A stretch of DNA of 64,000 nucleotides, from positions 118,697,809 through 118,761,808 of the forward strand of contig OX235264.1 in the NCBI GenBank assembly GCA_944472135.2, read 5' to 3'. The first letter of the stretch is position 1. Each line of letters begins with the position of its first letter. The notes beneath the pieces were generated by a model. That model was not told the origin of the DNA. It did no database searches and saw only the letters and a list, made by a program, of their open reading frames with translations. Source of the DNA: Trichobilharzia regenti (taxonomy: Eukaryota > Platyhelminthes > Trematoda > Strigeidida > Schistosomatidae). Shown here piece by piece: positions 46,187 through 56,379 of this stretch. A program made the position numbers and the translations under genes.

Positions 46187-46341
46187 GATGGAGGATTTCA
46201 TCATGAGCTGATGTGAGTTAGAGAACCAGTGGGAGTACTGGACAACTGTTTTGTCCTAGCGGTTCTTCAACTGATGTCAGCTCATGATGAAATCCTCCAT
46301 CCAATCAAACTAAATCCCTACAAAACCAATACTTCAAGATG
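46187..46341 (+). mobile_element. Mini-foldback of hammerhead-SINE 3' ends
   Basis: 155 bp between 10-bp direct repeats TATGATTTTG (46177-46186 and 46342-46351). Inverted SINE 3' end (GGATTTCATCATGAGCTGA), a loop with half a hammerhead (ACAACTGTTTTGTCCTA), the plus-strand 3' end and the tail CCCTACAAAACCAATACTT. No tRNA part remains. Mirrored at about 52370-52525. Confidence 0.8.
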
Positions 46342-46689
46342 TATGATTTTGTTATTTTATTGACCGAATATATCGATAAGATTGTTCCGGAGAAAACTTT
46401 TCTTTTCGATGAAGTCATCAAGTAGGTTGTAGTTCGTTAATATTTAACGGAACTATTCGATCAAGAAACGAAAAACAAGCTGTCGTACTGGACCCTATCG
46501 ACATAGATATGTCAAATAACTCTTGCTGATCGAAGCTAGCCTAGAGAACACACAACTCATTCAATATCAATATCCACCTGAGCTACATATCTTCTTCATT
46601 ACTTCATTAGTACTTTGTGTCCCCCCGCAAAAAAAGGCATCCTGGTACACTATCAAAACTGATTGGCATTAAGGATAACAAAAGTGTCT

Positions 46690-46920
46690 TTATAGTTTGA
46701 TAACACATCTAGGGAGCTTAAGATATACAACTCCTTTTGAGAAACCCTTCAAACTTTTATACGAGGTTCGTTCAAAACTATTAGAGGGAGTGAAATCAAG
46801 ATATCAGAGGACAGCTGAAGCATTAAAGATTATAAATTTTGAGTCGAAGTTATGTATGCAAAAGAAATTCGCTCAAACTTACCTTTACCAAGGTTATCAT
46901 AAAATCTGTTAACCCAAGGA
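46690..46920 (+). pseudogene. PLE endonuclease C-terminus, left arm
   Basis: Frame 46697-46912: HLGSLRYTTPFEKPFKLLYE, then RYQRTAEALKIINFESKLC and QKKFAQTYL, the usual PLE end. Mirrored at 51767-51988. Confidence 0.65.
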
Positions 46921-47202
46921 AATCATTATTATCGGATTGTTTTTAATTCGAACTTCCATTTCCATGTATTGATCCCTGTTTGCAGTGCCTAATTTCCTAC
47001 TGATTTTTGCTATATTTCAATTTCCGGCGAGAAATATTTTTAGAACTTCCTCATCGCTTTGTTGTACGCTGACGAATGTAAAGCCTAGTAGACGACTTTA
47101 TCGAAAAGAGAAATATTTAAGTGTTGGTTTGTAGGGATTTGATTGGTTTCAGAATTTCATCATGAGCTGGCATCAATTAGAGAACCATTGGAAAACCTGG
47201 GA

Positions 47203-47248
47203 GTACTGGACAGCTGTTTCGTCCTAGGTTGGGACTCTTCAGCGGTAC
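47203..47248 (-). ncRNA. SINE hammerhead ribozyme, core intact
   Basis: Minus strand: GTACCG, core CTGAAGA, stem II GTCC/GGAC, GAAA, stem III ACAG/CTGT, GTC cleavage. One stem I mismatch. Confidence 0.85.
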
Positions 47249-47652
47249 GCACCCACCGGGATTCGAACCCAGGACCTTCTGGTTACAAGGCGAGCTCATA
47301 GACCACTGAGCCACTGGGACCCGATCCAATGGTCCTTGAATTCTAACTTCTGCCAATTCACAACATAGCGCGACCGCTAACCAATGTCTTTGGCGAGTAT
47401 TCGTCCTCACACCCGACCCGCTGCACCCTGCTGGTCACGACTTCCCACTGGAACCCAGGTAAATACCTACCTGAATAGGGCCAGTCGCCAGTGAGCATTA
47501 CATCAGTATTCAAGTGTTGGTTTATCGGGATTTGATGTCGTGAATTGGCAGAAGTTAGAATTCAAGGACCATTGGATCGGGTCCCAGTGGCTCAGTGGTC
47601 TACGAGCTCGCCTTGTAACCAGAAGGCCCTGGGTTCGAATCCCGGTGGGTGC

Positions 47653-47698
47653 GTACTGCGGAGGAGTCCCAACCTAGGACGAAACAGCTGTCCAGTAC
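47653..47698 (+). ncRNA. SINE hammerhead, core mutated
   Basis: The core reads CGGAGGA: the invariant U at the second core position is G. The mirror copy at 50955-51000 keeps the U, so the change arose in one arm after duplication. Confidence 0.8.
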
Positions 47699-48036
47699 TC
47701 CCAGGTTTTCCAATGGTTCTCTAACTAATGTCAGCTCATGATGAAATAGAGAAATATTTCCTTGCTGAAACTGTTTTTTCCTTTTATTACGTCATGGCAC
47801 AAACTTCGGTCCACTGAATAGCACCTTTCAAATCCAGTGAAGTCTTGTTTCGACCAAATGTCAGAATATTCAGATTCGGGATGATCTTGGGAAGATAATG
47901 CATTTGAATGCAGATTTTGTCATGCGCTCATGTTCAGAATCAGGGAGTTACTAAGCGCAGCACTATCATGAGCTAGTCAGTAATTCAAACGAGAGACTTA
48001 AAGTTATCTGGTGAACATATTTATTATTAATTTCAG

Positions 48037-49135
48037 TTTCCGATGTAAAAGAAAGTTAAGTGAAGCGGTTGATTCCTATGAACCTTGCAAAATTGTTGAT
48101 ATTGATATAGAAATCAAGTCTTAAGTTAAGTATCTTAAATTAATTCTTTCTTCTGAGCAATCCCCGTTTTCCCATGTCTTAGTGATTTCTAAAAGAATAT
48201 TTCGTCTGACTTTTTACTTTAAGAAGTTGAGCCACTCAGGCGTATTTCAACCAATGCCTCCTCTTACAGTTTGTCAACTCCTGTATTTTACCTATTCTTC
48301 TTTGCTGTTCACCCTTATTCTTTCCTGGATTGCTTAAAAAAGTCTATGTCATACTACGTAGAACTCTGAAGACTGTCATTAGGGCGAGTGGTATACTATC
48401 CTATTCAGTCATTTATAAGCACTTGATTTCATGCAAAAAATTTGCTAAAGGAATTCTGTGAGACTGTGAGCATCCACTTTACTTACCTGCAGCTCCCACC
48501 TTGTGTCTCTTCTTCAGGTAAAACAAGAAATCTTTTCAGAAGACTTTATGCATCTACGTCCAAGTATAAAAATTCCACTAGACCACATTTGTCACATAAT
48601 TTATGCGATGAAAATAGTGTTAGACATGAACTAACTAACCAACCTTCTTTGCACTACTAAAATAAACCATTTCCTCCACCCTTACAACATCAAACTTTGT
48701 TGTTATTGTACTTACATTTATAATCCTCGTAACTTTTTGTTTTTATTTGTTTATTTTTTCATAAGTGTGAACATCATTTAAGCTGTTTTATAACTGTTAA
48801 TTTGTCTTTCCCCTCACCATGCTACTATATCAACAAAACATTAGATTCAATACTCTATAATAACATGCTAAAATTTCCAAATTGAATCGACAATACTGTT
48901 TGAAACAAACTCACTGTTATTATTATTATATTTAATAATCTCACTTCGTGCTTCGAATATTTTTGACTTTATATCGTTAACTTGGACAAATTCTACTAGT
49001 TAATTTTGTTTTAATTTTATTTATATTTTCAGTAAATCAGATGGAATATTGTGAGAAATGCTGAGAATTCCATTCTGTATTATAATTACTGTTTTTGGAA
49101 TAAAGTAAATTATTATTATTATATTAATCATTGGG
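48037..49135 (+). pseudogene. CR1-like non-LTR 3' end with complete tail
   Basis: FRCKRKLSEAVDSYEPCKIV, VKYLKLILSSEQS, HVLVISKRIFRLTFYFKKL, a decayed middle, then YKNSTRPHLSHNLCDENSVR in frame 48442-48660. The 3' UTR ends GGAATAAAGTAAATTATT. The inverted duplication breaks inside it at about 48358. Confidence 0.75.
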
Positions 49136-49151
49136 GAAAAAAGGTGAAATC

Positions 49152-49357
49152 AATTTTTATTTTTATTTTTTTTTATTTTTGGTAACAGCTTGATTCCACA
49201 CTGTATTTTCGCTACTAGTATGGAATTTTCAGCGTGGATATAGGTAGCCTAAATTTCGCAGGCCGACCATAGATATCTGGTGTGCGCCGGTGTGCGCTCG
49301 AACCCTGAACCATGTGCATGGTCGTCGAGAGTCCTAACCATTGTGCCACCGACGCAC
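49152..49357 (-). repeat. tRNA-derived SINE family A, copy 4
   Basis: Minus strand from 49357: GTGCGTCGGTGGCACAATG, B box GGGTTCGAGCGC, family A body and a T-rich (plus) tail at 49153-49180. It lies in the spacer of the inverted duplication, directly after the CR1 tail. Confidence 0.8.
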
Positions 49358-49990
49358 TTGCGAGCTGCCATTTCGGTTAACTAATGCTACTGACTAAAAT
49401 ACGATTTAATGGGCCTCATTCAGGACATGGATTTTGAAGGCAGTTACGGCTAGAATTCATAGTTCTCTGTACCGCTAACCAGTGCCTGAATAGTCTACAT
49501 GCACTTGCCAAATACGCAACATTTTGGGGTTTGATCCTAAATAAAATCAAGTCCGCCCAACCTAAGATGTTTCCTCTGCTTTGAGGTCATAACAAAGCTG
49601 CACTGGTATCAGAATATAAGATGATGACACAGAATTTGGGCGTCCACTTTGTGTATGATATTAACCAGATTTAAAAGTATTGACCTTCAAATTGTATTTT
49701 CATTTTGGCGTCACACAAAGATTTTTCAGTCAAGGGGGTGATTTTTTATTCACTTTGACGTATGCAACATACGTCTAACTCGAAAAACAATGAGGTGAAG
49801 ACATGTAATGATATCTGTTCATATATTCTCTTGAATATTTTTCAACGATATATTTGACTACCTACAATCGCTTCTGAAAAAATGAAATTAAGAAAAACAA
49901 ATGTCATTGCTTGCTTAGTTACTTTGACATTTGGTAGACTGGTGCATTTTAAAATTTACTGTTAAGGCATACCATGAATGATTAGAGAGC
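49358..49990. other. Spacer of inverted duplication, no gene recognised
   Basis: Non-coding sequence with no clear repeat match inside the window. Confidence 0.4.
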
Positions 49991-49994
49991 AGGA

Positions 49995-50165
49995 TTGATC
50001 ATGAGCTGATAGCAATTAGAGAACCACTGTTTAAACCTAGGAGTATTGAACAGGTGTTTCGTCCCGATTTGGGACTCTTCTTCAGTATGCATTCATCAGG
50101 GTCCGAACACAAGACATTCCGGTTAAAAGGCGAGCTCGTAGACCATTAAGCAGCTGGGATATAAA
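49995..50165 (-). repeat. Hammerhead-SINE, single decayed copy
   Basis: Minus strand with the tRNA part eroded at the B box (GGGTCCGAACAC on plus) and a hammerhead remnant where GAAAC and stem II GTCC/GGAC persist but the first core bases have changed. No inverted partner. Confidence 0.7.
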
Positions 50166-50301
50166 TACACGAATGTTGATATTAGACGGTTGGAGGCAAT
50201 CGACTACAGGAAGCCTTAGACTACCTAGGTTTCCAACTTGTTGGCACTCACCAGTTAGCAAGGCGTATCTACAACCCTAAAGGGACATAAGTTCCGCAGT
50301 A

Positions 50302-50635
50302 TGACATAGTCATTTTTAAGCAATCCAGGAAAGAATAAGGGTGAACAGCAAAGAAGAATAGGTAAAATACAGGAGTTGACAAACTGTAAGAGGAGGCATT
50401 GGTTGAATTACGCCTGAGTGGCTCAACTTCTTAACGTAAAAAGTCAGACGAAATATTCTTTTAGAAATCACTAAGACATGGGAAAACGGGGATTGCTCAG
50501 AAGAAAGAATTAATTTAAGATACTTAACTTAAGACTTGATTTCTATATCAATATCAACAATTTTGCAAGGTTCATAGGAATCAACCGCTTCACTTAACTT
50601 TCTTTTACATCGGAAACTGAAATTAATAATAAATA
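50302..50635 (-). pseudogene. CR1-like fragment, right arm (truncated)
   Basis: Reverse complement of 48037-48358; the rest of the element is missing at the duplication breakpoint. Confidence 0.8.
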
Positions 50636-50954
50636 TGTTCACCAGATAACTTTAAGTCTCTCGTTTGAATTACTGACGAGCTCATGATAGTGCTGCGCTT
50701 AGGAACTCCCTGATTCTGAACATGAGCGCATGACAAAATCTGCATTCAAATGCATTATCTTCCCAAGATCATCCCGAATCTGAATATTCTGACATTTGGT
50801 CGAAACAAGACTTCACTGGATTTGAAAGGTGCTATTCAGTGGACCGAAGTTTGTGCCATGACGTAATAAAAGGAAAAAACAGTTTCAGCAAGGAAATATT
50901 TCTCTATTTCATCATGAGCTGACATTAGTTAGAGAACCATTGGAAAACCTGGGA

Positions 50955-51000
50955 GTACTGGACAGCTGTTTCGTCCTAGGTTGGGACTCCTCAGCAGTAC
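50955..51000 (-). ncRNA. SINE hammerhead ribozyme, canonical
   Basis: Stem I GTACTG/CAGTAC, core CTGAGGA, stem II GTCC/GGAC, GAAA, stem III ACAG/CTGT and GTC all intact. Confidence 0.9.
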
Positions 51001-51408
51001 GCACCCACCACAGGGGATTCGAACCCAGGACCTTCTGGTTACAAGGCGAGCTCGTAGACCACTGAGCCACTGGGACCCGATCCAATGGTCCTTGAATTCT
51101 AACTTCTGCCAATTCACGACATCAAATCCCGATAAACCAACACTTGAATACTGATGTAATGCTCACTGGCGACTGGCCCTATTCAGGTAGGTATTTACCT
51201 GGGTTCCAGTGGGAAGTCGTGACCAGCAGGGTGCAGCGGGTTGGGTGTGAGGACGAATACTCGCCAAAGACATTGGTTAGCGGTCGCGCTATGTTGTGAA
51301 TTGGCAGAAGTTAGAATTCAAGGACCATTGGATCGGGTCCCAGTGGCTCAGTGGTCTATGAGCTCGCCTTGTAACCAGAAGGTCCTGGGTTCGAATCCCG
51401 GTGGGTGC

Positions 51409-51454
51409 GTACCGCTGAAGAGTCCCAACCTAGGACGAAACAGCTGTCCAGTAC
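51409..51454 (+). ncRNA. SINE hammerhead ribozyme, core intact
   Basis: GTACCG, core CTGAAGA (51415-51421), GTCC/GGAC, GAAA, ACAG/CTGT, GTC. Mirror of 47203-47248. Confidence 0.85.
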
Positions 51455-51759
51455 TCCCAGGTTTTCCAATGGTTCTCTAATTGATGCCAGCTCATGATGA
51501 AATTCTGAAACCAATCAAATCCCTACAAACCAACACTTAAATATTTCTCTTTTCGATAAAGTCGTCTACTAGGCTTTACATTCGTCAGCGTACAACAAAG
51601 CGATGAAGAAGTTCTAAAAATATTTCTCGCCGGAAATTGAAATATAGCAAAAATCAGTAGGAAATTAAGCACTGCAAACAGGGATCAATACATGGAAATG
51701 GAAGTTCGAATTAAAAACCATCCGATAATAATGATTTCCTTGGGTTAACAGATTTTTAT

Positions 51760-52000
51760 GATTTCATCATGAGCTGACATTTTTATGATAACCTCGATAA
51801 AGGTAAGTTTGAGCGAATTTCTTTTGCATACATAACTTCGACTCAAAATTTATAATCTTTAATGCTTCAGCTGTCCTCTGATATCTTGATTTCACTCCCT
51901 CTAATAGTTTTGAACGAACCTCGTATAAAAGTTTGAAGGGTTTCTCAAAAGGAGTTGAATGTCTTAAGCTCCCTAGATGTGTTATCAAACTATAAAGAAA
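51760..52000 (-). pseudogene. PLE endonuclease C-terminus, right arm
   Basis: Frame 51767-51988 is nearly identical to 46697-46912. Confidence 0.65.
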
Positions 52001-52369
52001 CTTTTGTTATCCTTAATGCCAATCAATTTTGATAGTGTACCAGGATGTTTTCTGCGGGCGGACACAAAGTACTAATGAAGTAATGAAGAAGATTTGTAGC
52101 TCAGGTGGATATTGATATTGAATGAGTTGTGTGTTCTCTAGGCTAGCTTCGATCAGCAAGAGTTATTTGATATATCTATGTCGATAGGGTCCAGTACGAC
52201 AGCTTGTTTTTCATTTCTTGATCGAATAGTTCCGTAAAATATTAACGAACTACAACCTACTTGATGACTTCATCGAAAAGAAAAGTTTTCTCTGGAACAA
52301 TCTTATCGATATATTCGGTCAATAAAATAACAAAATCATATATTTTGAAGTATTGGTTTTGTAGGGATT

Positions 52370-52525
52370 TAGTTTGATTGGATGGAGGATTTCATCATGA
52401 GCTGACATCAGTTGAAGAACCACTAGGACAAAACAGTTGTCCAGTACTCCCACTGGTTCTCTAACTGACATCAGCTCATGATGAAATCCTCCATCCAAAA
52501 TCATAAATAATTGTTTCACGGTATA
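52370..52525 (-). mobile_element. Mini-foldback, right-arm copy
   Basis: Mirror of 46187-46341, with the same paired SINE 3' ends around a half hammerhead. Confidence 0.8.
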
Positions 52526-52789
52526 TTTCAACACAGATTGGTCAAAGTTACAGGACCAGTGACATTCAGACTGTACTGAGCTGCTATTTCACTTTAGACA
52601 GATGCTCTTCAGAGTTGCCCAGTTATAACCTCTAGATTGAAGTAACTTACGACTGTCGGGTTTTCTAAGTTAGTGTTCTGCCATTTAGCTAATAGGTTTG
52701 AATCCCGCTGCCTATGTTTTCCCGCTTCCAGCTATTCATGGTTAGTCAGTTCCTCATAAAATCTGTTGTCTCATCCGTCGTTATCTATC

Positions 52790-53130
52790 TGTAAAAGCAG
52801 GCTTAGTAGTTAAGTTTCTAACAAATCGAGCAGTTGCCCTAATTAGTACAAGAAAAGACCTTAACGATGAAATGAAACTGATAGATGAAGCGTTGGTAAC
52901 AAATAACTAACTATCCAATAAAATTCATTGGGAAGATCAGTAACGGTCAAAAGCAGAATAAAAATAATGGGGAAACCAATAATCATAACGTTGATAAGAG
53001 AGAATGTAAGTCATCTACAGTGGTTCTACCATATAAGGAGAGGACATCGGAGACCCTACTCGAGTAAGATTCTTAATAAAGCAGGAATTAGGGTAGTAGC
53101 ATTTAAACCTACAAATCCACTCAGGTAGGA
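52790..53130 (+). pseudogene. PLE RT C-terminal scrap, right arm
   Basis: KFLTNRAVALISTRKDLNDEM, then LIDEALVTNN and the frame 52928-53128, as at 7180-7497. Confidence 0.65.
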
Positions 53131-53745
53131 CAAGCTCTGCGGGTTTAATGACCCAGTCGGTTGACCCAATTAGACACAATAATATAATTTACAAAGCAAC
53201 CTGACCTGCAATGACTGTGAGTGAGGTCAACTAACTACATAGGTCAAACTAGTAGGTTGGGCTGAGTAGTCAGATTGTCTGTGAGGAGAGAAGTATTTAG
53301 CTCAGGTATGAATTGTTGACCCCACCCGCGAAGATAAGTAATTTAGAAAAATCTCAGGACTATGTTGCACTGTATGCATTAACAAAGCACAACTACACAA
53401 TAGGGTAGGTGGGAGAGGGTTACAATTCTAAGAAGTAAGCAATATAGTTGGGTGGATATAGAGAGAGGTTGATTACTGACTCTTTCCTGGTTCATTGAGT
53501 CTACACCCAACATGTGCAATAGGAATGATTCATCACTCATACGGGAAATATGAAAAATACTACTACCAATCATCAAGTCAAGCAATGAATTGAAATAATG
53601 ATGGAATTATATAAATGAAGTCAGAAAGTTGAGTGAATTCTGTCTTGATATGATTGTGAGGAGCATTAAACTGTGCTCGAAAAGTCATCAGTAAATATTT
53701 CTGTGAGACTTTATCAAAATAAATTTTTCCCATAATGTAAATGGG
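53130..53745 (+). repeat. PLE-associated non-coding unit, right arm
   Basis: Same unit as 7490-8330, shortened. Its hammerhead-like end (about 53655-53705) has an altered stem II and GAAAAGTC. Confidence 0.6.
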
Positions 53746-53751
53746 TATAAT

Positions 53752-54046
53752 TGTAACAACAGAAGACAAGGGCCAGGCAACAGATCGTTTTATTATGAAA
53801 ATCAACACGTATTTATACATATTTCACATACATTATTATAGCTAATTCAAGTAGACAAGCGCAGTTATCTGATTGGTCCTTTCTCAGAAGTTAAGCAGAC
53901 AAACGCAGGCTTCTGATTGGTTGTTTCTGGATTCCTCGACAAATAGAGTTCTCTATATGCGAATCATATTTTGCCACGTTAACTTTGCTGTGATTGGTTG
54001 TTGAATCCGCCCTGCTCATATTTTCTCACGGCCTGCTCTCACCACA
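53752..54046 (+). mobile_element. Solo LTR, copy A, present in one arm only
   Basis: 295 bp, TGTAACAACAGAAG...CTCACCACA, flanked by TAAT on both sides (53748-53751, 54047-54050). The mirror position in the left arm (about 44925) is the unoccupied site, so this is a clean insertion after the duplication. It contains GATTGGT/CCAAT-type motifs. Confidence 0.85.
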
Positions 54047-54089
54047 TAATGATTATAGGTGAATATGAGCACAGTATACATATATGTTG

Positions 54090-54550
54090 ATGAAGTTTAA
54101 AACTACTAGGTCATCAGCGATACGATCATTGATCATCTCGCACGTGAACGCACCAAGTTCAATCTTTGGTCGATTCTTTTGCATGTACCCCTGAAGAATT
54201 TCACACTAGATTGAAACACCTCTCCAGTACTTCCAGATCTTCAGTGCACCTCTTACTGATGTATGAGTCCGTGATCCCACAGGGAATCGATCAAACAGCT
54301 ACAAAACAACACCAGAAGAATATCAAATTCTTTGTTACGTCTCGGCTGATTGACCTTTTCTCTGTGTTCTTTAGCTAAAAGATTATTGCACCTCTGCTTT
54401 GCGTTCAGGTACTCATTGCACGAGTCTAGAATTGTTTACTTACGGCTTTCGAACTCCATCACAGAGATTGGAACATTGATTAGATTTTCACCCTCAACGT
54501 ATGGATACAGCTTGCTAATATTTTGGTTCATGTTGCAGAATACTCCGTGA
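54090..54550 (-). pseudogene. PLE family H N-terminal region, right arm
   Basis: Mirror of 44440-44890; the minus strand again begins with the MNQNISKLYPYVEG block. Confidence 0.65.
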
Positions 54551-54769
54551 CAATTTTCATTCTCGTGCTATGTATACACAAAAATATAATTTTATATAAT
54601 TTCTATTATGCAGATAAGTAAACAAATTCACTGAAAAGAGACTCTTCGCTGAACTATTTGTTTTTATTCATTATAATAAAGGTTTATTTTTGTATTTCCC
54701 AATGAATGAAAAACAAAACGATATTGTTGTTTTTACTGACGTCTCGCTATTTAACACTATTTAAACATG

Positions 54770-55100
54770 AATCAAAACATCCGATAAATATTTAGACTTC
54801 AAATCATCACACCCCATCAGCGCAAGGGTATCAGTTGTTTCAAGCCTTCTTAGACAAGCACACTCTCCGATAACGGATGAGAAAGAAAAAGATATAAATC
54901 GGACAAACCTCGCCAGAGAGAAATCAAAATCAGAAGAAATCAACATCGTAGCGCCTGCTCTATAGGACCACCGAGAAATCCAGTTGAACTAGAAAAGCTT
55001 GAAAAATCATCAGCCATAGGTCTAAACGCTACGCTACAGAATCAGGCCACAAAATTGATTTCGATAATATTGAAATCATCATCCAGAAAAATTATTTCAG
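54770..55100 (+). pseudogene. PLE family H endonuclease region, right arm
   Basis: Mirror of 43881-44215; LEKLEKSSAI and the following C-terminal text are recognisable. Confidence 0.65.
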
Positions 55101-55104
55101 AATT

Positions 55105-55490
55105 TTCAAGTGTTGGTTTTGTAGGGATTTTGCTTGATTGCATGGAGGATTTAATCATGAGCTGACATCAGTTAGAGAACCATTGGAAAACCTGGGAATG
55201 CTGGACAGCTGTTTCATCCTAGTTTGGGACTCCTCATCAGTACGCACCCACCACAGGGGATTCGAACCCAGGACCTTCTGGTTACAAAGCTAGCGAGCTC
55301 GTATACCATTAAGCCACTGGGACCCGATCCAATGGTCCTTGAATTCTAACTTCTGCCAGTTGAATATATAGCGTGACCACTTCGCAATGTCTTCTTCGAT
55401 GAGTTACTGCCTCACCTTGAACCTGCTGTACCCTGCTGGTCACGGCTTCCCACTAGAACCCCAGGTTAACTGCCTGAATAGGGGATAAAT
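55105..55490 (-). repeat. Foldback hammerhead-SINE 1, right-arm half copy
   Basis: Only the half facing the arm is present, with tail, SINE and part of the centre. It ends at the outer duplication breakpoint near 55490. Its hammerhead (55198-55243) has A at the first core position and GATGAAA in place of GACGAAA. Confidence 0.75.
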
Positions 55491-55529
55491 ATTCTAATTG
55501 ATTGGCAATTTATCCAGGAACAAGGTCAG

Positions 55530-56135
55530 ATAAAATTGACAAGCTTTGTAGTTTAATGGCCCCTGTCGGTTGACCCGATTAAACAAAATAATATAATTTA
55601 TAAAGCAAGCTGCAATGACTGTGAGTTAGGTCAACTAACTACATAGGTCAAACTAGTAGGTCTGGTGGAGTAGTCAGATTTTCTATCGGAACATAAAAAT
55701 TTGGCCAAGGTAAGAATGGTTGACCCCACGTGCGAAGATAAGTAATTTACAAAAACCTCAGTACTTCATTTCACTGCACAAATTAACAACGCTTAACCAC
55801 ACAATAGGGTGGGTGGGAGAGGGTTAAAATTCTAAGAAGTAATATACATATGTATGTGAAGAGCGAGAGAGGTTGATTACTGAATCCTGCCTGGTTCATC
55901 GAGTCTACACCAAAACACATGCGATAGGAATGATTCTTCACTCATACCCGAAATATTGGAAATACTACTACTAATCAAATCAAGTGAAAAACAATGGAAC
56001 TATGTAATTGAAGTTAGGAAGTCGTGTGTTTACCTTGATATGATTATGAGCAACAAATTATGCTCGAAACGTCATTAGTAAACATTACTGTATAACACTG
56101 AGTGACTTTATCAAAAAAAAATTTACCCATAATGG
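55530..56135 (+). repeat. PLE-associated non-coding unit, outside the arms
   Basis: Fourth copy of the unit, just beyond the right arm. It carries the best-preserved version of the terminal hammerhead-like motif. Confidence 0.65.
56028..56083 (+). ncRNA. PLE hammerhead-like ribozyme with A-U at the 3-8 core pair
   Basis: Stem I outer helix GTTTAC/GTAAAC (56028-56033 with 56078-56083), inner pairs next to the core, core ATGATTA (56040-56046), one extra T, stem II GAGC/GCTC, GAAA (56066-56069), stem III ACGT, GTC cleavage site. Positions 3 and 8 are A and U instead of C and G, so pairing is kept although both bases differ. Confidence 0.6.
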
Positions 56136-56144
56136 AATTACACT

Positions 56145-56375
56145 GTACCACAGTGCACAAGTTGTATTCTTATATATGTTCTGTTTTTAACACTGTGAAA
56201 GTGTTATCCACATATCTTCACCATATTTTTGGAGTAGTATTAAATATTGTACTAAGAGCAATATTTTCTCCGCTGTCTTTAATTTCCAGGCCAAAGTATA
56301 TAGACAAACAGAAGGTGTAGCAATGAGATGGATCACTAATATCCCTTATCGTATCAGATATCTTTATGGAGCCCG
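56145..56375. pseudogene. PLE RT fragment with internal inversion
   Basis: 56276-56375 (plus) encodes the motif B block (YRQTEGVAM). 56145-56275 is the next part of the same RT, with the YVDD-like RYVDNTFTVLKTEHI, but on the minus strand. Compare the continuous copy at 6780-6965. Confidence 0.7.
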
Positions 56376-56379
56376 GACA

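Larger units (their letters stand above)
47119..47747 (-). mobile_element. Foldback hammerhead-SINE insertion 2
   Basis: 629 bp between the 12-bp direct repeats AGAGAAATATTT (47107-47118 and 47748-47759). The tail (AAGTGTTGGTTTGTAGGG) is at the left, so orientation is opposite to insertion 1. Inverted and direct SINE parts are separated by a longer centre (about 47350-47530) that contains another piece of tail sequence. Both tRNA parts have A and B boxes. Confidence 0.85.
43500..48358. repeat. Left arm of 12-kb inverted duplication
   Basis: Reverse complement of 50300-55490 throughout, with scattered substitutions. It contains a foldback SINE, PLE pieces, a mini-foldback, a second foldback SINE and the 5' part of a CR1-like fragment. 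Its outer end lies in the spacer of foldback SINE 1. Its inner end is inside the CR1-like element, which continues uninterrupted here, so this arm is probably the original. Confidence 0.88.
50906..51538 (+). mobile_element. Foldback hammerhead-SINE insertion 2, right-arm copy
   Basis: 633 bp between AAATATTTCTCT repeats (50894-50905 and 51539-51550), the mirror of 47119-47747. Confidence 0.85.
50300..55490. repeat. Right arm of 12-kb inverted duplication
   Basis: Matches the left arm in reverse complement, except for a 295-bp solo LTR (53752-54046) present only here. Its inner end cuts through the CR1-like element; its outer end stops inside the foldback-SINE spacer without the second half. 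Both truncations indicate that this is the derived copy. Confidence 0.88.

Noticed and set aside
43602..51480. Repeated 62-80 codon frames around 43602, 47177, 50912-51117 and 51241
   Set aside because: They run through the tRNA and hammerhead parts of the SINE and are not conserved proteins.
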